From Acutalibacter sp. 1XD8-36 (lineage in GTDB: Bacteria; Bacillota; Clostridia; Oscillospirales; Acutalibacteraceae), in NCBI RefSeq assembly GCF_009917525.1, contig NZ_QZDU01000001.1:186001-250000 (forward strand): DNA of 64,000 nucleotides, in the 5' to 3' direction. A program made the translations under genes and the position numbers. The notes under the pieces were generated by a model. That model saw only the letters and a list, made by a program, of their open reading frames with translations, had not been told where the DNA came from and searched no databases. Below are positions 36,930 to 44,331 of the stretch, piece after piece. Numbering within the stretch: position 1 is the first letter of the stretch; each line of letters starts with the position of its first letter.

Positions 36930-37427
36930 TTACGCAATATACCCGAACAGGTCTTCCAGCTCTTTCAAGCTCTTGTCGTGCCAGTCGGCCCGGTAGCTCT
37001 GAAACTCGGCGCTCGGCAGCAGTCCGTAGCCCGTGATTTCAGTGTCAATCCGCTTACCGTTGCACCAGAACTCGTACAGAACGACCGACCGGCCGTTGAT
37101 GGCCTTGACTTCCCGAATCTCGAAGCAGTTTCCGCACTCGGAAACGTACACGAAGTTCTTTCGGAAGTAGTCGGCCTTCTCGCTCATGCCCCGAATAAAG
37201 GCAGCGGCGGGGATGATGTTCTGCATCACCCACGCCAGCTCGTCCTCTCGTGCCTTTTCCATTCTTGCCTCATACTGTGCCACCGTCTCGACCTTTGCCA
37301 TGCGGTAGACATCCTCTTTGGTCATACCGTCGCAGGCCATGTAGAACGCTTCCACCCGCTTGTACTCATCATAGGAAGCCTGATTGTCAACAGCGCCGGT
37401 GCCTTCCAAAAACTCGTGATACAGCAT
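36930..37427 (-). CDS. Hypothetical phage protein, first gene after operator-promoter A
   Basis: 165 residues from the ATG at 37427 (TGGAGGT upstream). Helical N-terminal half (YDEYKRVEAFYMACDGMTKEDVYRMA), beta-rich C-terminal half, ending EDLFGYIA. It starts about 55 bases after a promoter carrying the phage operator, so it heads the left operon and should be repressed in the lysogen. Confidence 0.6.
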   Translation of the reverse strand: MLYHEFLEGTGAVDNQASYDEYKRVEAFYMACDGMTKEDVYRMAKVETVAQYEARMEKAREDELAWVMQNIIPAAAFIRGMSEKADYFRKNFVYVSECGNCFEIREVKAINGRSVVLYEFWCNGKRIDTEITGYGLLPSAEFQSYRADWHDKSLKELEDLFGYIA

Positions 37428-37480
37428 AATCAATACCTCCAAAAACTGACCGTCTGGGTAACTTTCTTGTCTACATTCTC

Positions 37481-37509
37481 ATTCTAACTTACCGGCTTGG
37501 TAGTGTCAA
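37481..37509 (-). promoter_or_regulatory. Operator-promoter A
   Basis: TTGACA (37504-37509), 17-base spacer, TAGAAT (37481-37486). The spacer is filled by CTACC-AAGCC-GGTAA (37489-37503), the prophage operator palindrome. The same composite is found at 50141-50169 and 57506-57535. The 125 bases further right hold no gene that I can see. Confidence 0.8.
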
Positions 37510-37634
37510 GTCAAAATCGAATATTTTCAAAAAATTTTTTGCTGTCCGTGAAACGCTTGATTTCAGCCACTTTTGGAGGTTCTCGGTGCCTGTGCTGGCT
37601 CATAACAGCCTAACAATCACGCTGACCAGAACGG

Positions 37635-38108
37635 TCACTTCATCTCGCTCTCAGGAAGTCCGCTGTAACGGCCCCAGAACTTCGCTGAGGCGCTTTTGGT
37701 CATGGGGGATATGGAATTATAGCCGCCATCCCAAAGCTGGAAATAGGCCATGAAATAGGCCCCTGACGGGTCTTTGAACAGCTCCATGTAAAACTCGCCA
37801 CCAGTCTCCGCACGGCTGGAGCAAAGGGACTCCGCCTTGCTGGTGTCATAGGTCACGCCGTCCACCATCTGCACCAGCCGGGGGCTGCTGCTGTTCCCCA
37901 GCTCCGGCAGCTCCTCGCCGGTTGATTCCACCATCTTGACCTCGTACCCAGCAAAGCTCAGGGCCTTCGCCAGCTCATCAAAGGTGAGAGTTCCAGCCTT
38001 CAGCCGGTAGCTTAGGTTCTGCTGGCTCCAACCCATGAACTCTGCCAACTCCTTCTGTGTCCGCTTCTTGGCAGACAGAGCCGCCCGCACCATGTCGCTT
38101 GCGTTCAT
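37635..38108 (-). CDS. HTH-domain protein
   Basis: 157 residues. The N-terminal XRE-like helix-turn-helix (about 1-55: KRTQKELAEFMGWSQQNLSYRLK) precedes a C-terminal region of unknown type with FYMELFKDPSGAYFMAYFQL. It overlaps the upstream gene by four bases. Probably a phage regulator; target unknown. Confidence 0.7.
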   Translation of the reverse strand: MNASDMVRAALSAKKRTQKELAEFMGWSQQNLSYRLKAGTLTFDELAKALSFAGYEVKMVESTGEELPELGNSSSPRLVQMVDGVTYDTSKAESLCSSRAETGGEFYMELFKDPSGAYFMAYFQLWDGGYNSISPMTKSASAKFWGRYSGLPESEMK

Positions 38109-38422
38109 CGCTCCTCCTCCTCATTATTTTGAGATGCCTGTCGCCGCATTTCCGACAAATCAACAGTGATGGTATGAGTATGGCTGACCAGATTTTCGAC
38201 AAGCTCACGACCGCTATCTGACAGAATCGGCATCATAGCGGATGCTGCTATCTGCATGGTAGCAATCACCAAAGGCAGGTCAACGCTGTCGTATTCATGT
38301 GCTATTGCCAGAAACTTCTTTGTCATGGTAACAAAGCACTCATCCACAACCCTACTGGCTTCCTTGTTGTTTCCGGCCATTTGCGCCAGCATCAGCCGGA
38401 TGGAGTATGGCATACCTTTCAT
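38105..38422 (-). CDS. Hypothetical phage protein
   Basis: 105 residues, helical, with conserved-looking LVIATMQIAASAMMPILSDSGRELVENL. No signal peptide. ATGA overlap with the HTH gene. Unknown function. Confidence 0.55.
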   Translation of the reverse strand: MKGMPYSIRLMLAQMAGNNKEASRVVDECFVTMTKKFLAIAHEYDSVDLPLVIATMQIAASAMMPILSDSGRELVENLVSHTHTITVDLSEMRRQASQNNEEEER

Positions 38423-38425
38423 AAG

Positions 38426-38914
38426 TTAGTCATCTCCCTCCCGATAGTCGTAGTCGATGCAGCCGTCATCATCGGTGATGCGGGGCTTCCGCTCATGGAC
38501 CAAAGCGAACCGGCACTCACCACCGTGATTGAACTGGCAGGTCTGTGATTCGCACTCAAAACAGGACCTTCTCAGACCATAGAGCCGTTTCGTCTCAGGC
38601 ACATAGTCCTCAGCACCCCCGTATAGCAGATAGGCGACCCCTTTGCTATGCCGTTCGTCGAACCAGTGCCAAATTTCCTCACGATGGATACCCGGCCCCC
38701 AGCCCATGAATCGCTCCTCAATGCACTCCGTATCTGGATTCATGGGGACATCCGCAAACTGCCCCCACAGCTCCTCCAGAACTTCGTCCCGGTCTCTCAG
38801 GGTCTCCATTTCATCCAGTCCGTCGTGGATGTCAAGGTAGTCCTGATAGCCGATGCGGTTCTCTTTGTGCAGTCGGTCGATTATATCAATCGCCTGCTTC
38901 TTGTACTCGCTCAT
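38426..38914 (-). CDS. Hypothetical phage protein
   Basis: 162 residues from the ATG at 38914 (AGAGGAGGT upstream). Helical N-terminus, then WFDERHSKGVAYLLYGG and a Cys cluster (CFECESQTCQFNHGGEC) that may bind metal. A recurrent small protein of gut phages and plasmids; function unknown. Confidence 0.65.
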   Translation of the reverse strand: MSEYKKQAIDIIDRLHKENRIGYQDYLDIHDGLDEMETLRDRDEVLEELWGQFADVPMNPDTECIEERFMGWGPGIHREEIWHWFDERHSKGVAYLLYGGAEDYVPETKRLYGLRRSCFECESQTCQFNHGGECRFALVHERKPRITDDDGCIDYDYREGDD

Positions 38915-38930
38915 TAGGTTTAACCTCCTC

Positions 38931-39173
38931 TCATCGAATGCTGGAGCGGAAGATGTTCCACTCGTAGTAGATGTCGCTATCAGCAACGTAAACATCAACG
39001 CCATCGCAAGCGTCCCGCAGGGTTGTCGGCTCATATCCTTCTTCAGTCAGAGACTTCACCACCGTTGCCACATCTTCGTTGATGCTCTTCTTGGCGTCAT
39101 CCTCGCTCCAATAGGCGTAGGCATCAGCGCCCTCGGCGAAGTTTCTGTGAACCACAATGAAACAGTCTTTCAT
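38931..39173 (-). CDS. Small hypothetical phage protein
   Basis: 80 residues; CFIVVHRNFAEGADAYAYWSE then alternating helix and strand. Overlaps the upstream gene by four bases (ATGA). Unknown function. Confidence 0.55.
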   Translation of the reverse strand: MKDCFIVVHRNFAEGADAYAYWSEDDAKKSINEDVATVVKSLTEEGYEPTTLRDACDGVDVYVADSDIYYEWNIFRSSIR

Positions 39174-39547
39174 CCAAAGACCACCTCCCCAAACACGGCG
39201 AACTGGATGATGCAGTCAGCATCATTGGCGTCAATGTCGCAGGTGTCGATGGCGTTGTCCTCGACATTCACATGGCAGCCCTGCTCAAAGTAGAGCTTCA
39301 CACCCTTTAGGAATTTCTCCAGCGTCAACTCCCACGTCTGAGCGCTCTCTGCATCGTGCAGGATGAGGGCACCGCCACGGGAAATCTGGTCGCTCGCATA
39401 CTCGCCGAGGCACTCGCCGACCACCTCAGCCTTCCGGCACCAGTAGCAAATTCCGCCATCCAGCGCCACCGCCATGATGTCGTCGATGTCCTGCTGGCTG
39501 AGGTTGACATCAATCTGCGGCCGGACAGTGTACTTCTTCTCGTTCAT
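39170..39547 (-). CDS. Hypothetical protein of phages and plasmids
   Basis: 125 residues from the ATG at 39547 (GAGGAG nine bases upstream). The N-terminus VRPQIDVNLSQQDIDDIM and late DANDADCIIQFAVFGEVVFG are a pattern I have seen in many gut Firmicutes mobile elements, always unnamed. ATGA overlap with the upstream stop. Confidence 0.7.
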   Translation of the reverse strand: MNEKKYTVRPQIDVNLSQQDIDDIMAVALDGGICYWCRKAEVVGECLGEYASDQISRGGALILHDAESAQTWELTLEKFLKGVKLYFEQGCHVNVEDNAIDTCDIDANDADCIIQFAVFGEVVFG

Positions 39548-39879
39548 ACCAAGCACTCCTCTTTTTTGATTCTGCCGGATGTCCACGCCCCGGTCCTGAT
39601 ACCGACACCCGGCAGCCGGTTCAGCAGAGCCTTCTTCATGCCGTCAAGGTACTTCTGGTAGAGCTGTTTCTGGAGGTTCTCCATCCACGGGAGGCCCCAC
39701 GGTTCCTCCTTCTGGACCAGCTCCACCGCCAGCGACCACTCGTTGTCCTCTACGCAGACGTAGAACAGCTTGCTCTCCAGAATGACCCGGCGACTCAAAT
39801 CGCCATACGGCCCATTCCTGAGCCACTCATTCGTTCCGGCCCTCTCGAAACCGGGGAACATCTGGCAGAAATCCGCCAT
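39544..39879 (-). CDS. Hypothetical phage protein next to a deletion junction
   Basis: 111 residues from the ATG at 39879 (GGAG upstream). Reads ADFCQMFPGFERAGTNEWLR...VEDNEWSLAVELVQKE. Unknown function. Its ribosome site lies where the truncated amidase reading frame ends, so the DNA just upstream was probably replaced by deletion. Confidence 0.6.
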   Translation of the reverse strand: MADFCQMFPGFERAGTNEWLRNGPYGDLSRRVILESKLFYVCVEDNEWSLAVELVQKEEPWGLPWMENLQKQLYQKYLDGMKKALLNRLPGVGIRTGAWTSGRIKKEECLV

Positions 39880-40099
39880 GAAGCACTCCATCGGATTTCG
39901 GGGTGTAGGCCAATGTTTTGTCCTTATCTCCGAACCACAGCAGTTTGCTTTTGCCGTTCCGCCTGCAGATGTCCACGCACAGCTTGATGAGCGTGGCGTA
40001 CGCCTTGTCGTTTACAGCATAGGGGTGTGTAGTATCGCTGGCGCACTCGATGGTGACAGCCCGGTGGTCATTGGCCCCGGACGATGTACACCAACACAT
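39827..40099 (-). pseudogene. Internal fragment of an amidase-type endolysin
   Basis: Only about 60 residues (WCTSSGANDHRAVTIECASD, then YATLIKLCVDICRRNGKSKLLW and KTLAYTPKSD) match the middle of phage N-acetylmuramoyl-L-alanine amidases of the PGRP type. The N-terminal zinc region and C-terminal catalytic part are missing. The 3' end runs out of frame into the next gene. Phage lysis by this enzyme is therefore not possible, and no holin is seen. Confidence 0.7.
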
Positions 40100-41849
40100 G
40101 GTTTACCCCGTTCTTTGCCGCCGTGGTAGCATCCTCCCAGACGGGGGAGCTGTCCTTGCCGTTGTTCGTGACCTTCACGGAAAATGCGGCATCTGCCGGG
40201 ATGGACCCCATGACGTTGATGGCGCAGATGGTGATTTGAGCATCCGCTTCCATCGGTGTCTCCAATGTGATGACCGCCCTTGTGACCTTCTTCGTGAACC
40301 TAAGCGTCCTGGTCACAGTGACCTTGCCGTCCGTGACCTGAATGACCATCGTGTGCTGGCCGTTCAGGAGTTTCTGGAAGTAGTCGCCAGTCACGGCAAA
40401 GCTGTTGTTGGTCTTCCTCGTCGCTGTGAAGGTGCGCTTCACCGCCCCGTCCATTTTCTCTGTCACGGTCAGGGTGTCGGCGGTGTCCACATCGTCCACT
40501 GAGTAGGTGATGGAGAACCCACTGGCCTTCATGCCGAGGTCGGCGCCGTCTGCGCTGGAGCAGGTGATGGTGGGCGGCGTGTTGTTGTCTACCGTGCGCT
40601 CGGCGGAGGTCGTGTAGCCGGATGCCGCATTGTAGGCGTCATACGCCTTGACCCGGTACTTCACCTTCGTCCAACCCTTCGTGATGGTGTCAGTGTAGCT
40701 AAGGGCGTTCCCTTTGTAAACCTGCGTCCACTCCGTTCCGCCGTTGATGCACCGCTCCAGAATGTACCCGCTTAGGTTGCCATCGCTGTCGCTGGCCGCC
40801 GACCATGACACAATCAGCGAGGCCCCTCCCTTCACTTCGTTCGGGACGGAGATTGCCGGGGGCGCACCGGGGGCCACGTTGTTCACCACCGTCACCTGCG
40901 AGCTGGTCTTATAGCCAGAGTGCAGGCCGTCACTATCGTAAGCACGAACTCGGTACATCACCGACGCCGTGCCGAACGCCACGGCGTCGGTGGTCTGGGT
41001 GGCGGTTCCCTGATATATCTGGCTCCATGTGCTGCCGCCGTTGGTACTCTTCTCCACCTTGTACCCCGACAAATTATTCTCTTTATCGGTACTGGTCCCC
41101 CACTTTACGGTGATGGTGCTGCCGCCCATGATGGAGCCAGGGACGGTGATGCTGCTGGGGACGGTTGGCGCTGTGTTAGTCGAGATGCTACCATCATCAG
41201 AGACCAAGAGAGAAGAGGGAAGTACCAAAGCGGGGCGGACGCCATAAGAGTTGGAGCAGTTGTTGCCGCCCCAGTCGCCATTGGTGTAGACGTACAGGGC
41301 GCGCGTGGCGCCGTAGTTGGAGCTGCAGTAGGGAGAGCGGAGCCACCAGCCCACGGCCGAACCGTTCAGCTTCGCAATCCGCTTTGCATCCGTCTGAGCA
41401 CAGCCGGAGAAGTATGACAGGCAAGCACCGTCATTAGGAATATAGGAATGGGTGCTTGATGTCCAGTTCACCTCCGGGCCGGACAGCAGGAAAATCTTTG
41501 TTGACAGGCCATTAGCCCCGCTGGTGATAGTCGTTCCGTAGCCGGAGCCTGCCCGGTACGGGAGCTTGACCTGCTTGATAGCCGACTTGATGTTGGCATC
41601 GAACAGGTTCAGGAACGTGCTGTTGAGGTAACTGCGGATTTCGCTGTTGGCATAGTCGTTGACGTTGGAGCTGTGCCACCGCTTACTTTCGTAGCAGTCC
41701 TCCATCAACAGCCATGTTCCATCGCAGCTCGTGTCGTACAGCGAGGACGGCCGCCCTTGATGTACGACGATAAAGTTCTTGTCTGCTCCGCCTACCTTCA
41801 GCTTCACGATAGAGCCGACGGCTTTGGAGCTGAGAGCCACATTTGCCAT
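40068..41849 (-). CDS. DGR target protein: variable DUF6273-like domain with FN3-like repeats
   Basis: 593 residues. N-terminal DUF6273-like domain (1-210) has the hallmark WWLRSP near 168 and GVRPAL near 204. The variable repeat covers residues about 163-207. Two FN3/Ig-like domains (about 225-320 and 322-420) and a third beta domain follow. Probably a phage receptor-binding or adhesion protein. It starts 24 bases after the RT, AAGGAGG upstream. The last nine residues (VLVYIVRGQ) are amidase DNA read out of frame, so the true C-terminus is lost. Confidence 0.85.
   Translation of the reverse strand: MANVALSSKAVGSIVKLKVGGADKNFIVVHQGRPSSLYDTSCDGTWLLMEDCYESKRWHSSNVNDYANSEIRSYLNSTFLNLFDANIKSAIKQVKLPYRAGSGYGTTITSGANGLSTKIFLLSGPEVNWTSSTHSYIPNDGACLSYFSGCAQTDAKRIAKLNGSAVGWWLRSPYCSSNYGATRALYVYTNGDWGGNNCSNSYGVRPALVLPSSLLVSDDGSISTNTAPTVPSSITVPGSIMGGSTITVKWGTSTDKENNLSGYKVEKSTNGGSTWSQIYQGTATQTTDAVAFGTASVMYRVRAYDSDGLHSGYKTSSQVTVVNNVAPGAPPAISVPNEVKGGASLIVSWSAASDSDGNLSGYILERCINGGTEWTQVYKGNALSYTDTITKGWTKVKYRVKAYDAYNAASGYTTSAERTVDNNTPPTITCSSADGADLGMKASGFSITYSVDDVDTADTLTVTEKMDGAVKRTFTATRKTNNSFAVTGDYFQKLLNGQHTMVIQVTDGKVTVTRTLRFTKKVTRAVITLETPMEADAQITICAINVMGSIPADAAFSVKVTNNGKDSSPVWEDATTAAKNGVNHVLVYIVRGQ
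41230..41361 (-). repeat. DGR variable repeat (VR)
   Basis: 132 bases aligned without gaps to the template at 43303-43434. By my count it differs at 14 sites (41240, 41266, 41267, 41269, 41270, 41276, 41288, 41294, 41302, 41303, 41315, 41323, 41350, 41351), all adenines in the coding-strand template. Nine Asn codons and one Ile codon are changed, giving G, S, Y, R, Y, Y, D, G, G and V. Confidence 0.95.
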
Positions 41850-41872
41850 GGTTCATTTCCTCCTTGTAGGTA

Positions 41873-43063
41873 TTACATCCACGGCGGAAGGTCGTCATCG
41901 AATGGCTCAGAACGGGAGATTGGGACAGGGCTGACTGTCTCACCTCTCTTCCTTTGGATGTTCCGATACTGCCTTGCTCTCCGCTTGTTCCTTGCCTCTA
42001 AGGTGGAATTGATTTTTCGGTGGACCTCTGGCATCACACCGATAATCTCCTTCACCTGACCAGCGAACTTCTGCCGTAGTGCGTAGGTGTCACCGTGGGC
42101 TGCGTAAGCATCCCACGCTTGGAACTTTCCGAGGGTTTTCTCCTTCGTGATAGTCCCCTCTGCATAAGCCTTCCTCCAGAACTTGACACGAGAACTCATG
42201 CGGTCTATGTTGCTCTGTCGGAGCTTCTGCACACAGGCCCCGGTCTCTGTAAGGTAGGAGTGGAAGCCGAGGAAGTCGATACCGTTCCGCAGCGGGAAGA
42301 TACCGGTCTTCTGGTTCAGCTCCAGACCGAGGCAGTCCATCCACTCATCAATCTCCTTCAAGAGCCGCTGAAGCTCTCGCTTTGTACGGGCGATAATGTA
42401 GAAGTCATCCATATACCGTCCATAATACCGATAACGCTTGACTTCTTTGATGTGGTGGTCAAACTCATCGAGGAACAGCAGGGCGAGTAGCTGAGAGGTC
42501 TGGTAGCCCAGCGGAAGGCCCTCTGAGGCGTCGATGTAGATACACAGCAGGTCGTAGACCTGCATATCGAGGACCCGGCGCTCAAATACCTTCCTGAGCT
42601 TGGCTTTCAGTTTGTTGTGGTCTATGGATGCGAAAAAATGCCTGACATCGCACTTCAGCACCCACCCGTCTGCACTACCGTTTCGCCGGTAATACTCGAC
42701 CATGTGATACTTCAGGCGCATCAGGCCGTCATGTGTTCCTTTTTGCTTTTGGCTGGCGAAGTTGTCTCGGATGAAGCTCTTGCAGATGGCGTCGTACAAG
42801 ATGTTATCCACGACAGCATGGAGAACCACCTTGTCCACGAACGCCGGAGCCTGCACCAGCCGTTCCTTCGGCTCATAGACCTTGAATATTTCAAACTTGC
42901 TGGGAGTATAGACCTTCTTGCTCAGGATGGCAGACAGCTTCGCTGTACAGACCAAAGCGTTCGCTTCATACTGAGCGGTGGAAACCTTGCTTCGTTTTCC
43001 TTTTCTCGCTGTCAGGTACGCTTCGTAGAGCGTCTCAAAGGAACACATCTCTTCATAGGTCAA
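41873..43063 (-). CDS. DGR reverse transcriptase
   Basis: 396 residues from a TTG at 43063 with AAAGGCGG six bases before it; the frame is open upstream to a GTG at 43291 but that part reads through template-flanking DNA. RT fingers/palm: KCDVRHFFASIDH, then the DGR-specific LGYQTSQ (42491-42508; retrons and group II introns have QGxxxSP), catalytic YMDD (42404-42415), and KTGIFPLRNGIDFLGF. It copies the template RNA with adenine errors for retrohoming into VR. Confidence 0.93.
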   Translation of the reverse strand: MTYEEMCSFETLYEAYLTARKGKRSKVSTAQYEANALVCTAKLSAILSKKVYTPSKFEIFKVYEPKERLVQAPAFVDKVVLHAVVDNILYDAICKSFIRDNFASQKQKGTHDGLMRLKYHMVEYYRRNGSADGWVLKCDVRHFFASIDHNKLKAKLRKVFERRVLDMQVYDLLCIYIDASEGLPLGYQTSQLLALLFLDEFDHHIKEVKRYRYYGRYMDDFYIIARTKRELQRLLKEIDEWMDCLGLELNQKTGIFPLRNGIDFLGFHSYLTETGACVQKLRQSNIDRMSSRVKFWRKAYAEGTITKEKTLGKFQAWDAYAAHGDTYALRQKFAGQVKEIIGVMPEVHRKINSTLEARNKRRARQYRNIQRKRGETVSPVPISRSEPFDDDLPPWM

Positions 43064-43302
43064 AGCGCACCGCCTTTCAACATAGGCTGGCCGGGTTAGT
43101 AGGAGAAGCTCCGGCCAGAAAAGCCTAACACCGGTCCCCTTCTCCAAGGTAGCAGACTGCGCCCCTTGTGGGGCGGCCTGCCTCGGTGTGATGTGTTTAT
43201 CGTCAGCCCATGCACAGGCTTCCGACAGGATGTGACCCCCTTTGATGATGGTGTACCGCTTTCGCTCCCATTTGGGAGCTACTCGTCTCACTTTCCATCA
43301 GA

Positions 43303-43434
43303 GCGGGGCGGATGCCATAAGAGTTGGAGCAGTTGTTGTTGTTCCAGTTGCCATTGGTGTTGACGTTCAGGGCGTTCGTGGCGCCGTTGTTGGAGTTGCA
43401 GTAGGGAGAGCGGAGCCACCAGTTCACGGCCGAA
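43303..43434 (-). ncRNA. DGR template repeat (TR) RNA region
   Basis: Lies between the Avd-like gene and the RT, about 240 bases before the RT start. It holds 33 coding-strand adenines, mostly in 14 Asn codons (13 AAC, one AAT) where VR is varied, so mutable positions are concentrated at ligand-facing codons. A GCTCCC AAAT GGGAGC hairpin (43264-43279) follows downstream. The RNA probably extends beyond these limits into the spacer. Confidence 0.93.
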
Positions 43435-43487
43435 AAATACGGGTCACACCCTAATACAAGGCGGATGCCTCCGCCGGGTATCTGAAA

Positions 43488-44096
43488 TTATGTCTGCTGG
43501 ACCTTCTTCTCGGCGTTGTACTGCCGTATGGCCGTCTTCACGACCTCGACTTGCCGGGCGTCCTGCTTTGCCTCCTCATCGGAGCGCAGCTTGTTCGCCC
43601 GTGCGCCGTCGTTCTTCTTCCACGATGCCGTCATGTACTTAACATCCAGCACTTTTTTGGTCCATATCTCGCTCTTCTTCAGGGAGATGACGCCCATGTC
43701 CTGCACAATCTGGATATACTCCAGCAGCAGAGAACATCCGTCCAGCACTTTCCCTATCAGCCGCAAGCGCTCATTGTACTCCGTGGCGAACATCTTGCCG
43801 TTGGCGGCATGAATGTCCCGAACGATTCCCTTCGCTATCAGACGCATATCCTCGCCATAGCATCGGTACATCGCCTTCGTGAAGCCGTCTTTTTCCTTGC
43901 GGTCGAGCTGGCCGATAGTTGTCTGGCAGATGCTCTTGACCTCACGGATGTCATCCAGAGCAGCGATTTTCTGGAGGATGACCCGGACATCCTTCTGGCT
44001 CACATCATCGGTCACGACTTTCGTGGCCTGATTGGTGTACTTCAGAAGCTCCCTTGCACGGTTCCCCAGCAGGTATTCCTTGTCAGCCATGCTCAC
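43488..44096 (-). CDS. Avd-like DGR accessory protein
   Basis: 202 residues, almost all helical: about four long helices from residue 15 to 160, basic C-terminal tail. It sits directly upstream of TR, the usual avd place (avd-TR-RT). Avd forms a helical-barrel pentamer that binds RT and RNA. The core VKSICQTTIGQLDRK...LLLEYIQIVQDMGVISLKKSE fits that type, but it is longer than the about 130-residue prototype. Assignment from position and predicted fold. Confidence 0.65.
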   Translation of the reverse strand: MSMADKEYLLGNRARELLKYTNQATKVVTDDVSQKDVRVILQKIAALDDIREVKSICQTTIGQLDRKEKDGFTKAMYRCYGEDMRLIAKGIVRDIHAANGKMFATEYNERLRLIGKVLDGCSLLLEYIQIVQDMGVISLKKSEIWTKKVLDVKYMTASWKKNDGARANKLRSDEEAKQDARQVEVVKTAIRQYNAEKKVQQT

Positions 44097-44331
44097 ACCT
44101 TCTTTCTAAACAGGGACCGCTTCTTGCCGCCTCTAAATCGCAAACAGGGCCATTGTAGAGGCAGCGGTCTCCAAGTATCACAAGCTGGGCGTCCACCCCG
44201 CTGTGCGTGGTGCCTGTTATGGTCAGATGGTCGCTGCGGGGAGCATCACAGGGAGGCCGTATCTCAGCGAACAGGTTTCCGATGATGCAGGACAGCTCCG
44301 ATGGGGCGCAGGCAAATACAATCTCTTCCAT
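44083..44331 (-). CDS. Small protein between tail fibre and Avd-like gene
   Basis: 82 residues. Its ATG overlaps the fibre gene's TGA (ATGA), and its own end overlaps the Avd-like gene by 14 bases, so all three are translationally coupled. It has four cysteines and reads ITGTTHSGVDAQLVILGDRCLYNGPVCDLE, possibly beta-rich. No family recognised. Confidence 0.6.
   Translation of the reverse strand: MEEIVFACAPSELSCIIGNLFAEIRPPCDAPRSDHLTITGTTHSGVDAQLVILGDRCLYNGPVCDLEAARSGPCLERRCEHG

Noticed and set aside
41873-43063. RT as a group II intron maturase or retron RT
   Set aside because: It has G-x3-SQ where those have QGxxxSP, no maturase or endonuclease domain, and there is a TR/VR pair at its side.
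43203-43427. Open frame across the template repeat as a 74-residue gene with WWLRSP
   Set aside because: It exists because TR mirrors the target's coding sequence; it has no ribosome site and runs into the RT spacer. Treated as template RNA.
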